From: Meiothermus ruber DSM 1279
GTDB taxonomy: Bacteria; Deinococcota; Deinococci; Deinococcales; Thermaceae
Assembly: GCF_000024425.1 (NCBI RefSeq)
Contig: NC_013946.1
Location: 496,001 to 560,000 of the forward strand
Direction: 5' to 3'
Length of the DNA stretch: 64,000 bases
Positions 41,149 to 48,434 of the stretch are shown here, piece by piece (the first letter of the stretch is position 1; each line of letters starts with the position of its first letter). The notes beneath the pieces were generated by a model. It searched no databases. It saw only the letters and a list, made by a program, of their open reading frames with translations, and was not told the DNA's origin. The position numbers and the translations under genes were made by a program.

Positions 41149-42732
41149 GTGAAGGCCAGGCCTGAAGTCGCGCGCAAGTGTAGCTCGCAGAGGGCGAAGG
41201 CCTTCACCGGAGTCCAGGCTCTTCTCGTCTTTCCCTCTGAAGAAGACCGCAAGGCCGTCCTGGACCTCATGCGACGCTTCTCCGCTGGGGTACGTTACGC
41301 CTACAACCGTCTTTTAGAAGGGAAGGACCGGGACAAACTCAAACGGCAAAACAGTCCTCTGTCCGTCCTCTTCGGTCTGAACACCCGCTACGCCGATGAC
41401 GCGATCTTGAAGGCCCAGGCCGTCCTGGACTCCGCCAGGGAACTGGGAGAGGATCCCCGGAAGGTCGTCTTCGGGGGTAGAAAAGCTTTTGAACAATTAA
41501 AGCGCAGGCACCTCTCAGGTAAGCCCCTGGAGGAACTCCAGCGGGAGTGGAAGGAGAGGCGGCAGGGCCTCCTCTACTCCCGTGGGGACCAGACCAAGGG
41601 GGGCAACCTGAACCTGAGGCTCCTCGTCAAGGACGGAGCCTTGCGGCTCCGGATCAACCTCGCAGACGGAAGCTACGCCCACGCCCTGGTCAGGACGAGG
41701 CACCCCAACCTGAACGCCCTGGTGGAGAGGGTCTACGCCTCCCTTCCCTACAACGTGGAGCTCTCCTTGCGGGAGGGGAAGGTCTACGCCCACTTTACCT
41801 GGCAGGAGAAGCTTCCCGCTCTCCTTCACACCAGGAAAAGCGGCGTTCTGGCGATAGACATCAACGCCGACCCCTACCACCTGGCCCTGGCGGTGGTGAG
41901 CCCTGATGGAAACCTCAGGAAGCACCTCGCTCTCTCCCTGGAGGAGGTGGACCGGGCAGAGAACAGGGGAACCAAGGAACTCCTCCTCTGGAAGGTGGCC
42001 CACGAGGTCGTCTCCCTGGCCGAGGAGCACCGGGTAGCCGTCGCTACCGAACGCCTAAAATACCTTCCCAAAGGGAGGAGGGGGGACGGGTCCGGGCGAG
42101 CGTTCCGCAGGAAAGCCCACCGCTTCGCCTACGCTTCCCTCCTCCGGAAGATCCACTCCCTGGCGAGAAAGAGGGGCGTGGAGGTGGTGGAGGTAAACCC
42201 CCAGGACACCTCCACCATCGGGATGCTCAAGTACGCCCCCCTCCTCTCCCTCTCCAAGGACACATCTGCCGCTTACGTCATCGGGAGGCGGGCGTTGGGG
42301 TTTGAGGAGAAGATTCCCGGGGGGTACGAAAAGCTCCTTCAGGACGAGGGCTTCAGGGCCCACGTCGAAAACTTCTACGCTTCCAGGGCGCATGAACTCC
42401 GCGCGAAGAAGGCCGCCGAGCCCAATCCTTACCTGAAGCGCAGGCTTTCCCGCCAGATCGGGAAGACCGAGCGCCACCGATCTTTGTTTTCAAGCTTTCA
42501 GGGCTCTTCAGGGAGCCGGGAGGGGTCAACCGGTGGAAGGAACCCCCATGGCGCCCATCCCTGGCGGGTGCTGAGGGCAGGCACTTTCCTTCCCCTTCTC
42601 GGGCGCGAGGTGCCGAGGGACCTCTCTCCCCTCAAGCCCATCCTCTTCGGGGGATCGTGGAAGGGGTGGAAGGGAAGCCGAGGTCCCCATCCTGGTGGGG
42701 GGCCGGAGTGCGCTAATGTGCACTTTGGTTGA
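41149..42732 (+). CDS. TnpB-like RNA-guided nuclease / IS605 OrfB
   Basis: 527 residues from GTG 41149, with AGGAGG seven bases upstream and TATACT about 24 bases upstream. The RuvC core is recognisable: first Asp in GVLAIDINADPYHLALAVV (about 230), Glu in VAVATERLKYLPKG (about 300), then VEVVEVNPQDTSTIGMLKYA and the last Asp in SKDTSAAYVIGRRAL (about 373). The usual CxxC zinc finger between the last two motifs is missing. The last 75 codons are Pro/Gly-rich and probably overlap the guide-RNA (reRNA) region rather than code a domain. No TnpA is nearby. Confidence 0.78.
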   Translation: MKARPEVARKCSSQRAKAFTGVQALLVFPSEEDRKAVLDLMRRFSAGVRYAYNRLLEGKDRDKLKRQNSPLSVLFGLNTRYADDAILKAQAVLDSARELGEDPRKVVFGGRKAFEQLKRRHLSGKPLEELQREWKERRQGLLYSRGDQTKGGNLNLRLLVKDGALRLRINLADGSYAHALVRTRHPNLNALVERVYASLPYNVELSLREGKVYAHFTWQEKLPALLHTRKSGVLAIDINADPYHLALAVVSPDGNLRKHLALSLEEVDRAENRGTKELLLWKVAHEVVSLAEEHRVAVATERLKYLPKGRRGDGSGRAFRRKAHRFAYASLLRKIHSLARKRGVEVVEVNPQDTSTIGMLKYAPLLSLSKDTSAAYVIGRRALGFEEKIPGGYEKLLQDEGFRAHVENFYASRAHELRAKKAAEPNPYLKRRLSRQIGKTERHRSLFSSFQGSSGSREGSTGGRNPHGAHPWRVLRAGTFLPLLGREVPRDLSPLKPILFGGSWKGWKGSRGPHPGGGPECANVHFG

Positions 42733-42744
42733 CCAGGCAAGAGC

Positions 42745-42792
42745 CGCACTGTATTACCTCTCTGTGGTATCCTGTTACCAGGAGGTAAAACC
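42745..42792 (+). promoter_or_regulatory. Promoter and ribosome site (type C of a shared set)
   Basis: TATCCT inside the small palindrome TGGTA-TCCTGT-TACCA, then AGGAGGTAAAACC before ATG 42793. Same ribosome-site type as at 24970 and 26170. Confidence 0.5.
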
Positions 42793-43962
42793 ATGATCAG
42801 CACGGCGATCTGGAGCAGCCGGATTCAGGCGGCTCTGGGGCGTGAGCCTCGGAGCGTACAGGAAGCCCTCGAGGGTTTGAGGGTGGTCCTCAAGGGAGAC
42901 GAGGTGAGCAAGGAGGAGTTCTTCCAGGCCGCACGGGAGGGGGAGCGCTTCGAGCGTTTCTCCCGCGATGACCAGGTTGCCCTCATCGTCTGGGCGGCCC
43001 TGAAGGAGGCCCTGGAGAAAACCCGCAAGCGCCTCGACCAGGAGACTCCCTCCACCCTGGTCGTTCGCAAGGACGACTCGGTGAAGGAGGAGGTCAGGGG
43101 GGTCAAGCCCGTGGGTACGTGGAAAGGCCCGGATCGGGTCTACGACGTGTACCTCTGGGACTTGAAGGACACCTTGCGCAAGGGTGTCCAGGTCAGGCAC
43201 CCCCAGTACGGCAGCGGCTATGTCCAGGCCGTGGAGGGTCACACCACCACGGTCCGATTCGCCTGTGGAACCAAGAAACTCCACACCAGGGCGGTGAGGA
43301 GCATGGTCGTGCGCCGCGACTGGGAGGATCGCCGGGTGGCCGACGCGAAGGGCTGGCTCGAGCGCTTCCTGGCTTCCGCTGAGGAAGTCCGGGGGATGAG
43401 CCGCCTCGAGCGGGAAGATGAGCTCGCGGGCAACCCGCACTTCTCCGAAGGGATTATTTCCGAGGAGGTGCGAGGGTACCTGGAACGCGCAGGCTACCGC
43501 GTAGACCCCCACAATCTGGAGGAACTGGCTTCGCTGGTGGATTCCCTCCCCGCCAGGGAAGAGAAGTTCAAGGAGGGCGTCCTGGGGATCACTATTCTCA
43601 GAACCCGTGACGGCAAGGCTGTCGGCTTCCGCAAGCCTGGCTTGTGGGAGACGAAAGTCGCTCCCGACGCAGAGCAGGAAAGCTTTGCAGCGCTCATCGA
43701 AGCGCAGGGGGCCCACACGGTTTTGGCGGAGATGCTCCAGGGAGAGGGCTGGTCGGTGAGCGAGGTGCGTGCGCACCTGAGCAAGCTGGCCAAGGCTCTT
43801 TCACCGGCTGATGCGAAGCGGCTGTTTGGTCTCTTACAGGAGATCGCCGCCCTCCGCCGGTTGAAGGTGGAGTTGCATCGCGCCGGATTTTCCCCCGTTC
43901 GGGCCGTCGCTTACCGCGACTCGAGCGGGGAGGTCGTCTACACCGCTCCGGTGTACGGCTAA
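42793..43962 (+). CDS. Unknown protein with Tudor-like segment
   Basis: 389 residues. Residues about 132-175 (RKGVQVRHPQYGSGYVQAVE, then TTTVRFACGTKKL) resemble the Tudor-like fold found at the C-terminus of UvrD/PcrA helicases and in CarD-type RNA polymerase binders. The rest is mainly helical and charged (SRLEREDELAGNPHFSEGII, LERAGYRVDPHNLEELASLV). No catalytic motif is visible. A role at DNA or RNA polymerase is an inference. It shares its leader and terminator type with the sigma-like gene. Confidence 0.6.
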   Translation: MISTAIWSSRIQAALGREPRSVQEALEGLRVVLKGDEVSKEEFFQAAREGERFERFSRDDQVALIVWAALKEALEKTRKRLDQETPSTLVVRKDDSVKEEVRGVKPVGTWKGPDRVYDVYLWDLKDTLRKGVQVRHPQYGSGYVQAVEGHTTTVRFACGTKKLHTRAVRSMVVRRDWEDRRVADAKGWLERFLASAEEVRGMSRLEREDELAGNPHFSEGIISEEVRGYLERAGYRVDPHNLEELASLVDSLPAREEKFKEGVLGITILRTRDGKAVGFRKPGLWETKVAPDAEQESFAALIEAQGAHTVLAEMLQGEGWSVSEVRAHLSKLAKALSPADAKRLFGLLQEIAALRRLKVELHRAGFSPVRAVAYRDSSGEVVYTAPVYG

Positions 43963-43980
43963 GGTAAGCGTCCTTTTTCG

Positions 43981-44020
43981 CCTCTCAGAGAAAGTCCTTT
44001 TCTCTGGGGGTTCTTTTTTT
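43981..44020 (+). terminator. Intrinsic terminator (third of the related set)
   Basis: CTCTCAGAGAA pairs with TTCTCTGGGGG (some G-T pairs) and TTCTTTTTTT follows. Same tail as at 25723 and 26416. Confidence 0.82.
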
Positions 44021-44031
44021 ACGGAGGTGCT

Positions 44032-44478
44032 ATGAAGGTTGTCTCGTGTCCCAGGCTCCCCTACCCCAACTTCTGGAACGGGTACGCCTGGTGCGACGTG
44101 GATGTGTACCAACTGGGGTTGCACGTCCTGGTGGTTCTGCGGGATCAGAACGATCACGGGGGTACCAGCGTGACCAACGCCATCGAGATCGTGGCCCGGC
44201 GGGTGCGCGAGCAGATACTGGCCCCCGAGGGGCTGGAGGGCCTCGAGGTGCACTGGGTGGAGTGGAGCCGCACCGACCGAATAGCCAGTACAGTCGTCTT
44301 CCGCAACCCAGAGCGGCTGGAGGGTCCGACCTGGCAGTACCTATCCGCCAAGGAGTTCGAGAAGATTCTGAGCGCCTTCGAGGCCCCGGGCCAGCTCGCG
44401 GCGTGGATCCGGGAGGGGGCGCTCGACCTGGAAGGGTGGGAGGAGTCCAGGGGAGAGCCCCGCAGCCGGGGCAACTGA
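44032..44478 (+). CDS. Unknown protein
   Basis: 148 residues, soluble, with ACGGAGGTGCT before the ATG. Alpha/beta pattern (DVYQLGLHVLVVLRDQNDHG, TNAIEIVARRVREQIL) and an acidic tail (ALDLEGWEESRGEPRSRG). Looks like a small phage/plasmid protein of the VF-type fold; no family recognised. It precedes hairpin copy 2. Confidence 0.55.
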   Translation: MKVVSCPRLPYPNFWNGYAWCDVDVYQLGLHVLVVLRDQNDHGGTSVTNAIEIVARRVREQILAPEGLEGLEVHWVEWSRTDRIASTVVFRNPERLEGPTWQYLSAKEFEKILSAFEAPGQLAAWIREGALDLEGWEESRGEPRSRGN

Positions 44479-44509
44479 GGCGTTTGTTCCGCTGTGAAGG
44501 GGCGAACCA

Positions 44510-44531
44510 GGGGGCGGCAGAAGCCGCCCCC
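44510..44531 (+). terminator. Intergenic GC hairpin, copy 2 of 8
   Basis: GGGGGCGGC-AGAA-GCCGCCCCC followed by TTCTTT and then GAGGAGG for the ArdC-like gene. Confidence 0.75.
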
Positions 44532-44554
44532 CTTCTTTGAGCGAGGAGGTAGCC

Positions 44555-45361
44555 GTGAAAGGCGACACGCTCGTAGAAGGCATCAAAAACCAGATCAAAC
44601 AGCTGGCTGCTGAACTGAAGGAGGGTCGGAGCCAGGGGTTCCTGGCCTTTTTGGAAAAGGCGGGCCGCTTCCACCGCTACAGCGCCCGCAACGTCATGCT
44701 TATCCTCATGCAGCGCCCGGAGGCCACGCTGGTAGCCGGGATCAAGCGCTGGAACGAGCTGGGACGGCGCGTGAAGAAGGGCGAGAAAGGCATCGCCATC
44801 CTCGCGCCCACCCTGAAGCGGGTGGATGTGGTGGATGAGGCCACCGGGGAGGTGCGGGAAGAGCGCAATCTGGTAGGCTTCCACACCACCTACGTCTTCG
44901 ACATTGCGCAAACCGAGGGCGAGCCGCTGGAGCCCCAGGGAGAGGAGATTCCCCAGGGGGCCGCGCTATACGCCCGGCTCAGGGCGGCCTGCCCGGTAGT
45001 GGTAGAGGAGGGATTGCTCCCCGGCGGGGCGCTGGGCAAGGCCGACGGGAAACGGATCGTGCTGGCGGCGGATCAGGGCCACACCCGCAAGGCCGAGACG
45101 CTTTTACACGAGTGGGCGCACGTGCTGCTGCACTTTGGGGGAATAAACCTGCCCCGGGAGGTGGAAGAACTCGAGGCCGAGGCGGTGGCCTACGCGGTGG
45201 GGAAAGAGGTGGGGCTGCCCATGAGCGGCAGTCGGGACTACATCCTGCACTGGCGGGGCACAGTGGAGGGGCTGGAGGCCTCCCTCGAGCGCATTCAGCG
45301 GGCGGCCAGGGAGATCCTGGAAGGCCTCGAGCGGGAGGAACGAGTCCTGGCGGCAGCCTAA
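44555..45361 (+). CDS. ardC: ArdC-like antirestriction / zinc protease-domain protein
   Basis: 268 residues from GTG 44555, with AGGAGG six bases upstream. The N-terminal domain (about 1-110) matches the ArdC single-strand-DNA-binding domain: FLAFLEKAGRFHRYSARNVM, WNELGRRVKKGEKGIAILAP, VGFHTTYVFDIAQT. The C-terminal domain carries HEWAHVLLH (HExxH type, about 182-190) with EAEAVAYAVGKEVG for the third metal ligand. Such proteins protect incoming plasmid DNA from host restriction. Placed between hairpin copies 2 and 3. Confidence 0.85.
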   Translation: MKGDTLVEGIKNQIKQLAAELKEGRSQGFLAFLEKAGRFHRYSARNVMLILMQRPEATLVAGIKRWNELGRRVKKGEKGIAILAPTLKRVDVVDEATGEVREERNLVGFHTTYVFDIAQTEGEPLEPQGEEIPQGAALYARLRAACPVVVEEGLLPGGALGKADGKRIVLAADQGHTRKAETLLHEWAHVLLHFGGINLPREVEELEAEAVAYAVGKEVGLPMSGSRDYILHWRGTVEGLEASLERIQRAAREILEGLEREERVLAAA

Positions 45362-45367
45362 ACCAGG

Positions 45368-45390
45368 GGGCGGCAGAGACCGCCCTTTTT
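45368..45390 (+). terminator. Intergenic GC hairpin, copy 3 of 8
   Basis: GGGCGG-CAGAGA-CCGCCC with a T5 tail, after ACCAGG at the end of ardC. Confidence 0.75.
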
Positions 45391-45409
45391 CCTTTTCCGA
45401 GGCGGATAT

Positions 45410-45544
45410 ATGAAAAAGCGCGTGCGTTTTGCTCGAGGCCATGCCTGGGGAATGGGCCGCAGTACCCAGACCCACGGCGATAAGCGGCAGAAAAGGATGA
45501 AGACTCGGGGAGCTCGGCTTCGGGCGGCCTTGCGAGACGAGTGA
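45410..45544 (+). CDS. 44-residue basic protein
   Basis: Starts at ATG 45410 after CCGAGGCGGATAT and ends just before hairpin copy 4. Very basic (MKKRVRFARGHAWGMGRSTQ, then KRQKRMKTRGARLRAAL). It might bind nucleic acid. The gene is kept as real because hairpins flank it as they do the other array genes. Confidence 0.5.
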   Translation: MKKRVRFARGHAWGMGRSTQTHGDKRQKRMKTRGARLRAALRDE

Positions 45545-45551
45545 GAACCAG

Positions 45552-45571
45552 GGGGCGGCGGGAGCCGCCCC
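45552..45571 (+). terminator. Intergenic GC hairpin, copy 4 of 8
   Basis: GGGGCGGC-GGGA-GCCGCCCC, then CTTCTTT and GGTGAGGTGATC as ribosome site. Confidence 0.75.
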
Positions 45572-45595
45572 GCTTCTTTGGGTGAGGTGATCGCT

Positions 45596-45775
45596 ATGCA
45601 GATCGAACTCAGCGAAAAGGAAGTCAAGGCCCTGCTGGAGCTCCTCAAAGAGCACCTGTACTACGGCTGGATTGAGCAGGACGGGGAGTTCGGGGTGGTC
45701 GCCAGCGGGCGGGCCTCGGCCACGCTCAGGGAGCTCTACCGGCGGCTCAAGGGGGGTCAGGCCAAAGCGGCCTGA
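45596..45775 (+). CDS. Small helical protein
   Basis: 59 residues from ATG 45596, chosen for GAGGTG upstream. Sequence QIELSEKEVKALLELLKEHL then VASGRASATLRELYRRLKG. Two amphipathic helices around a short loop; no family recognised. Its stop is followed at once by the first CTTGCCCC inverted repeat. Confidence 0.55.
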   Translation: MQIELSEKEVKALLELLKEHLYYGWIEQDGEFGVVASGRASATLRELYRRLKGGQAKAA

Positions 45776-45822
45776 TTCTTGCCCCCGTGGAGGTGGGTAT
45801 GGGTTTGGATCTGGGGCAAGAA
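45776..45822. repeat. CTTGCCCC inverted repeat, copy 1
   Basis: Arms TTCTTGCCCC (45776-45785) and GGGGCAAGAA (45813-45822), perfect over 10 bases, 27 apart. The right arm lies in the next coding region. Confidence 0.7.
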
Positions 45823-46194
45823 CGGGCGCGGGCGGTGCGGGCGCTGGACAACCTGCTGGCCCTGATCGAGGAGGCCGAGCGCGACCTCGAGCAGGCCCAG
45901 GCCCGGCTGGAGGGGCTGCTGCCCTTGCGGGTGGTGTGGAAGAAGAAGACCTGTGGCAACGATAAATGCCGCTGCACGCGGGGGGCGCTGCACGGGCCGT
46001 ACCCCTACCTGATCGAGCACAGGGAGGGGAAAAAGATCGAACACTATCTCGGGAAGGGCTGGACGCCGCCTGAAGGAGCCATCGCGCCCGAGCGGTACAA
46101 CGCCCTGATGCAGGACTTCAAGAGCAAAAGAACACGCCTGGAGCGGCTCATGGGGTATCTGGACGAGGCGGTGGAGGTCATGCGCAGGTATTGA
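45799..46194 (+). CDS. DUF6788-like protein with CxC/HGPY motif
   Basis: 131 residues from ATG 45799 (GGAGGT just upstream); GTG 45787 is possible. A helical start (LDNLLALIEEAERDLEQAQA) is followed by KKKTCGNDKCRCTRGALHGP then YPYLIEHREGKKIEHYLG, the cysteine/HGPY core of a small protein family frequent in plasmids and transposons. The three cysteines and His may bind zinc. Function unknown. Confidence 0.65.
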   Translation: MGLDLGQERARAVRALDNLLALIEEAERDLEQAQARLEGLLPLRVVWKKKTCGNDKCRCTRGALHGPYPYLIEHREGKKIEHYLGKGWTPPEGAIAPERYNALMQDFKSKRTRLERLMGYLDEAVEVMRRY

Positions 46195-46195
46195 A

Positions 46196-46239
46196 TCTTG
46201 CCCCCTTTTTGAAAGCAAAGCGCTGCTCAGGGGGCAAGA
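46196..46239. repeat. CTTGCCCC inverted repeat, copy 2
   Basis: Arms TCTTGCCCCC (46196-46205) and GGGGGCAAGA (46230-46239), 24 bases apart, between a stop codon and AAAGGAGG of the next gene. Confidence 0.75.
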
Positions 46240-46255
46240 AGAAAGGAGGAAAACA

Positions 46256-46540
46256 ATGCGACGAATCAATGACCCGGTGATTTTGCGGGACTGCCTGTCC
46301 CGGCTCGCTTCCGGGCCTCTTACCCCGGCCCAGGCCCGGCTGTTGCTGGCCTCGAGGGGTATCCGAGCCCAGCACAAAGCAGTGGAAGCCGCCTTACAGG
46401 ATTTTGGCAGAGTCAGTTTGCCCGTACCGAAGCAATCCAAGCAGCACAAGCCCCGTCTGAAGTCCCTGGACGACCTGCCCCTCACCCCCAGGGAGCGGGA
46501 GATCATGGAGCGCTTGCGGCGGGAACGGGAGCGGCTATGA
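46256..46540 (+). CDS. Small basic helical protein
   Basis: 94 residues with GAAAGGAGGAAAACA before the ATG. The first half looks like a small winged or helical DNA-binding domain (VILRDCLSRLASGPLTPAQA, LLASRGIRAQHKAVEAALQD). The second half is basic and helical (PREREIMERLRRERERL). No family recognised; a DNA-binding accessory role is possible. Confidence 0.55.
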   Translation: MRRINDPVILRDCLSRLASGPLTPAQARLLLASRGIRAQHKAVEAALQDFGRVSLPVPKQSKQHKPRLKSLDDLPLTPREREIMERLRRERERL

Positions 46541-46548
46541 GGAACCAG

Positions 46549-46580
46549 GGGGCGGCAGAGGCCGCCCCACTTCTTTTTTT
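46549..46580 (+). terminator. Intergenic GC hairpin, copy 5 of 8
   Basis: GGGGCGGC-AGAG-GCCGCCCC followed by ACTTCTTTTTTT; the strongest terminator-like copy. Confidence 0.8.
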
Positions 46581-46591
46581 GAGGTGATTGT

Positions 46592-46786
46592 ATGCGTGAG
46601 GAGCTCTGTCCCGAATGCCAGGGCAACGGCTATGTCGAGTACATCGCTGGAAGCTACTACAGCGAATCGTTCGGCAACTACCTGCCGCTAGAGGACGTTG
46701 CGCCGTGCAGAACTTGTAGCGGTACCGGATACGTCGAGGTGGACGATGAAAGCGAAGCGGTTTTTGAAGAAAGTTGGTCGGCTTGA
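46592..46786 (+). CDS. Small DnaJ-type zinc-finger protein
   Basis: 64 residues. Two CxxCxGxG units, CPECQGNGYVEY and CRTCSGTGYVEV, separated by about 30 residues, as in the zinc finger of DnaJ. It lacks a J domain, so it is a free zinc-binding module, perhaps for protein contacts. The 3' end overlaps the next gene by 41 bases. Confidence 0.7.
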   Translation: MREELCPECQGNGYVEYIAGSYYSESFGNYLPLEDVAPCRTCSGTGYVEVDDESEAVFEESWSA

Positions 46787-46973
46787 ACTCTCCTACCTGC
46801 CCGAGGCCCCCGACCACGGCTGGCCGGAACTGGCGGTCGTCCTGGGCAGGCGGGTCATTCCGGTGGCGGTGGGCAGCGAGGCCACGGTGCTCTAGCACCA
46901 CCCCCTGGACGAGGTAGGCTTCCGGGCCCTGGCGGAGCGGTATGCCACGGAAGAGAAGCCGGTATCGGCTTGA
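46746..46973 (+). pseudogene. Small gene with internal amber codon
   Basis: From ATG 46746 the frame reads KRFLKKVGRLELSYLPEAPD, then GWPELAVVLGRRVIPVAVGS and EATVL, then TAG (46893-46895). In the same frame it continues sensibly as HHPLDEVGFRALAERYATEE to TGA 46971-46973, overlapping the start of the next gene. The part after the stop keeps the codon use of a real gene. Either a recent nonsense mutation, a sequencing error, or a 49-residue protein. Confidence 0.55.
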
Positions 46974-47637
46974 GGCCCATCGGTTGTGGGAGGTGCTCGA
47001 GCGGCTCTCCCTCAAGGACGGGCTCTTGCTGTGGGAGGCCCTGGGGGAAGACCCCAGGGACTTTCCTTTAGGGAAAGCGGAGGCGCTGAAGAAGGCGAAA
47101 CAGCGGATTCGGGGGGACAGAATGTCCCCGGGAATCACGCGAAACGAGGGGACAAAATGTCCCGCCCCTTTGCGTGCTGGAGAAAGAAGACCCCTTGCGA
47201 AAAAGGAGAAACGAGGGGACAGAGTGTCCCCTGGAAAAAGAGGAAATCAGGGGACAGAACGTCCCCGTTACCCCGACCCCGCCGGAGCGCTGGCCCAGGA
47301 ACTGGGGGGCTGGCGGGCGGGGCTTTTGTACCGGGCCCGCAAGGAGCAGAACGGGCTGATCCAGAAGCTGGCCCACCAGCACAGGGAAAGTCTGCTGGAG
47401 CTGCTGAACCTGGCCGAGGGGCTGCCCCTGCCGAGGAGAATCCCCACCACCCTGGCCTGGCTGGAGGAGTTTGCCAGGGAGCTCGAGCGCCTGGGCGACG
47501 CCGAGGTGCTGAAGGCGCTGCTCGAGGTGAGGAAGCGAGGCGCGGAGAACCCCCTGAGCTACGCGGCCCGGGTGCTGGCGGCGAGGGGTGTGCAGAAGAA
47601 GGAGGAAGTATGGACACCGACCGGCGAGCAGTTCTGA
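46942..47637 (+). CDS. Replication-initiator-like protein with iterons inside the gene
   Basis: 231 residues. A helical N-terminal part (RYRLEAHRLWEVLERLSLKD, LLLWEALGEDPRDFPLGKAE) is followed by a low-complexity linker (about 56-110) coded by the iteron region, then a helical C-terminal domain (YRARKEQNGLIQKLAHQHRE, RGAENPLSYAARVLAARG) like the helicase-contacting end of lambda O/DnaD-type initiators. A DnaC-like loader gene follows directly. The layout matches phage lambda O, where the origin lies in the initiator gene. The family assignment rests on this layout, not on a strong motif. Confidence 0.6.
   Translation: MPRKRSRYRLEAHRLWEVLERLSLKDGLLLWEALGEDPRDFPLGKAEALKKAKQRIRGDRMSPGITRNEGTKCPAPLRAGERRPLAKKEKRGDRVSPGKRGNQGTERPRYPDPAGALAQELGGWRAGLLYRARKEQNGLIQKLAHQHRESLLELLNLAEGLPLPRRIPTTLAWLEEFARELERLGDAEVLKALLEVRKRGAENPLSYAARVLAARGVQKKEEVWTPTGEQF
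47113..47266. repeat. Four palindromic iterons, candidate replication origin
   Basis: GGGGACA-NNN-TGTCCCC at 47113-47129, 47148-47164 (last base differs), 47215-47231 and 47250-47266 (one base differs). Start-to-start distances are 35, 67 and 35 bases. Each is a 17-bp dyad. Confidence 0.8.
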
Positions 47638-48434
47638 ATCTTGCCCCCTGGCTGGAGGGCCTACGAGTCAAAGGGGGGCAAGAAGTCCCCACCGATCCCG
47701 GCCTGCCCCCCTGCCCCCTATGCGGCGCGGCGGCCCTGGCCGGCTACATCTTCGAGCGGCCCGGCCAGATCGAGCACGACTGCGACTGCCACTACCTCGA
47801 GCCCGAGCGCTACCAGACCGCGCTGCTCAAATCCTGGCGGCGCTACACCGCACCGAAGCTGCTCGCGAAAGACCTCGAGGGCTACCCCCGCTACCGCGAC
47901 TACCTGGAAAAGCCCCTGGACGTGCACGCGGGCAACCGAGCGGCCATCGAGGCAGCACGGGCCTACCGGGGCGGCCTGCTCTACCTGTGGGGGCCTCCGG
48001 GGGTCGGCAAGACCCACCTGGCTTTGCGGCTGGCGGGGCGGCTGGTCGGTGAGGGGCGCTTTGTGCGCTTCCACAGCGAGCTCGACTTCCTGGCCGAGGA
48101 GCGGCTGGCGGCGGCGGGGGAGGGGGCCTTGCCCCAGTACGAGCGGCTCATCCTCGACGACGGGGGCAAGGCCCGAATCAGCCCCTTCAGCGCCGAACGC
48201 CTCTACGCCCTGGTCGAACGCGCCAGCGCGGGCGGGTGCGACCTGATCCTCACCAGCAACCTCTCCCCCGAAGCCTTCGCGGCCCGGCTGGGGGAGGTGG
48301 GCGAGGCGGTGCTCTCGCGGATAAAAGGTAGCGAGGTGGTGGAAGTCAAAGGGCAGGACAGAAGGGACCCGGGGGCGGCTGGAGCCGCCCCACACTCCAC
48401 GGGGGAAAGGAGAAAAGATGAAGATGAACATTGA
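47610..48434 (+). CDS. DnaC/DnaI-like helicase loader ATPase
   Basis: 274 residues from ATG 47610 (GGAGGAAGT upstream). A zinc-binding N-terminus (CPLCG ... HDCDCHY, about 36-63) precedes the AAA+ domain: Walker A LWGPPGVGKTHLALRLAG (about 128-145), Walker B ERLILDDGGKAR, and sensor DLILTSNLSPEAF. DnaC/DnaI proteins load the replicative helicase at origins. Its 3' end runs through hairpin copy 6, so the last 30 residues (from about RRDPGAAGAAP) are probably not conserved. Forms a replication module with the gene before it. Confidence 0.85.
   Translation: MDTDRRAVLNLAPWLEGLRVKGGQEVPTDPGLPPCPLCGAAALAGYIFERPGQIEHDCDCHYLEPERYQTALLKSWRRYTAPKLLAKDLEGYPRYRDYLEKPLDVHAGNRAAIEAARAYRGGLLYLWGPPGVGKTHLALRLAGRLVGEGRFVRFHSELDFLAEERLAAAGEGALPQYERLILDDGGKARISPFSAERLYALVERASAGGCDLILTSNLSPEAFAARLGEVGEAVLSRIKGSEVVEVKGQDRRDPGAAGAAPHSTGERRKDEDEH
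47639..47683. repeat. CTTGCCCC inverted repeat, copy 3
   Basis: Arms TCTTGCCCCC (47639-47648) and GGGGGCAAGA (47674-47683), 25 apart. It lies just after the stop of the initiator-like gene, inside the first codons of the helicase-loader gene. Confidence 0.75.
48372..48391 (+). terminator. Intergenic GC hairpin, copy 6 of 8
   Basis: GGGGCGGC-TGGA-GCCGCCCC before GGGGAAAGGAGAAAAG and the next ATG. No T tail here. Confidence 0.7.
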
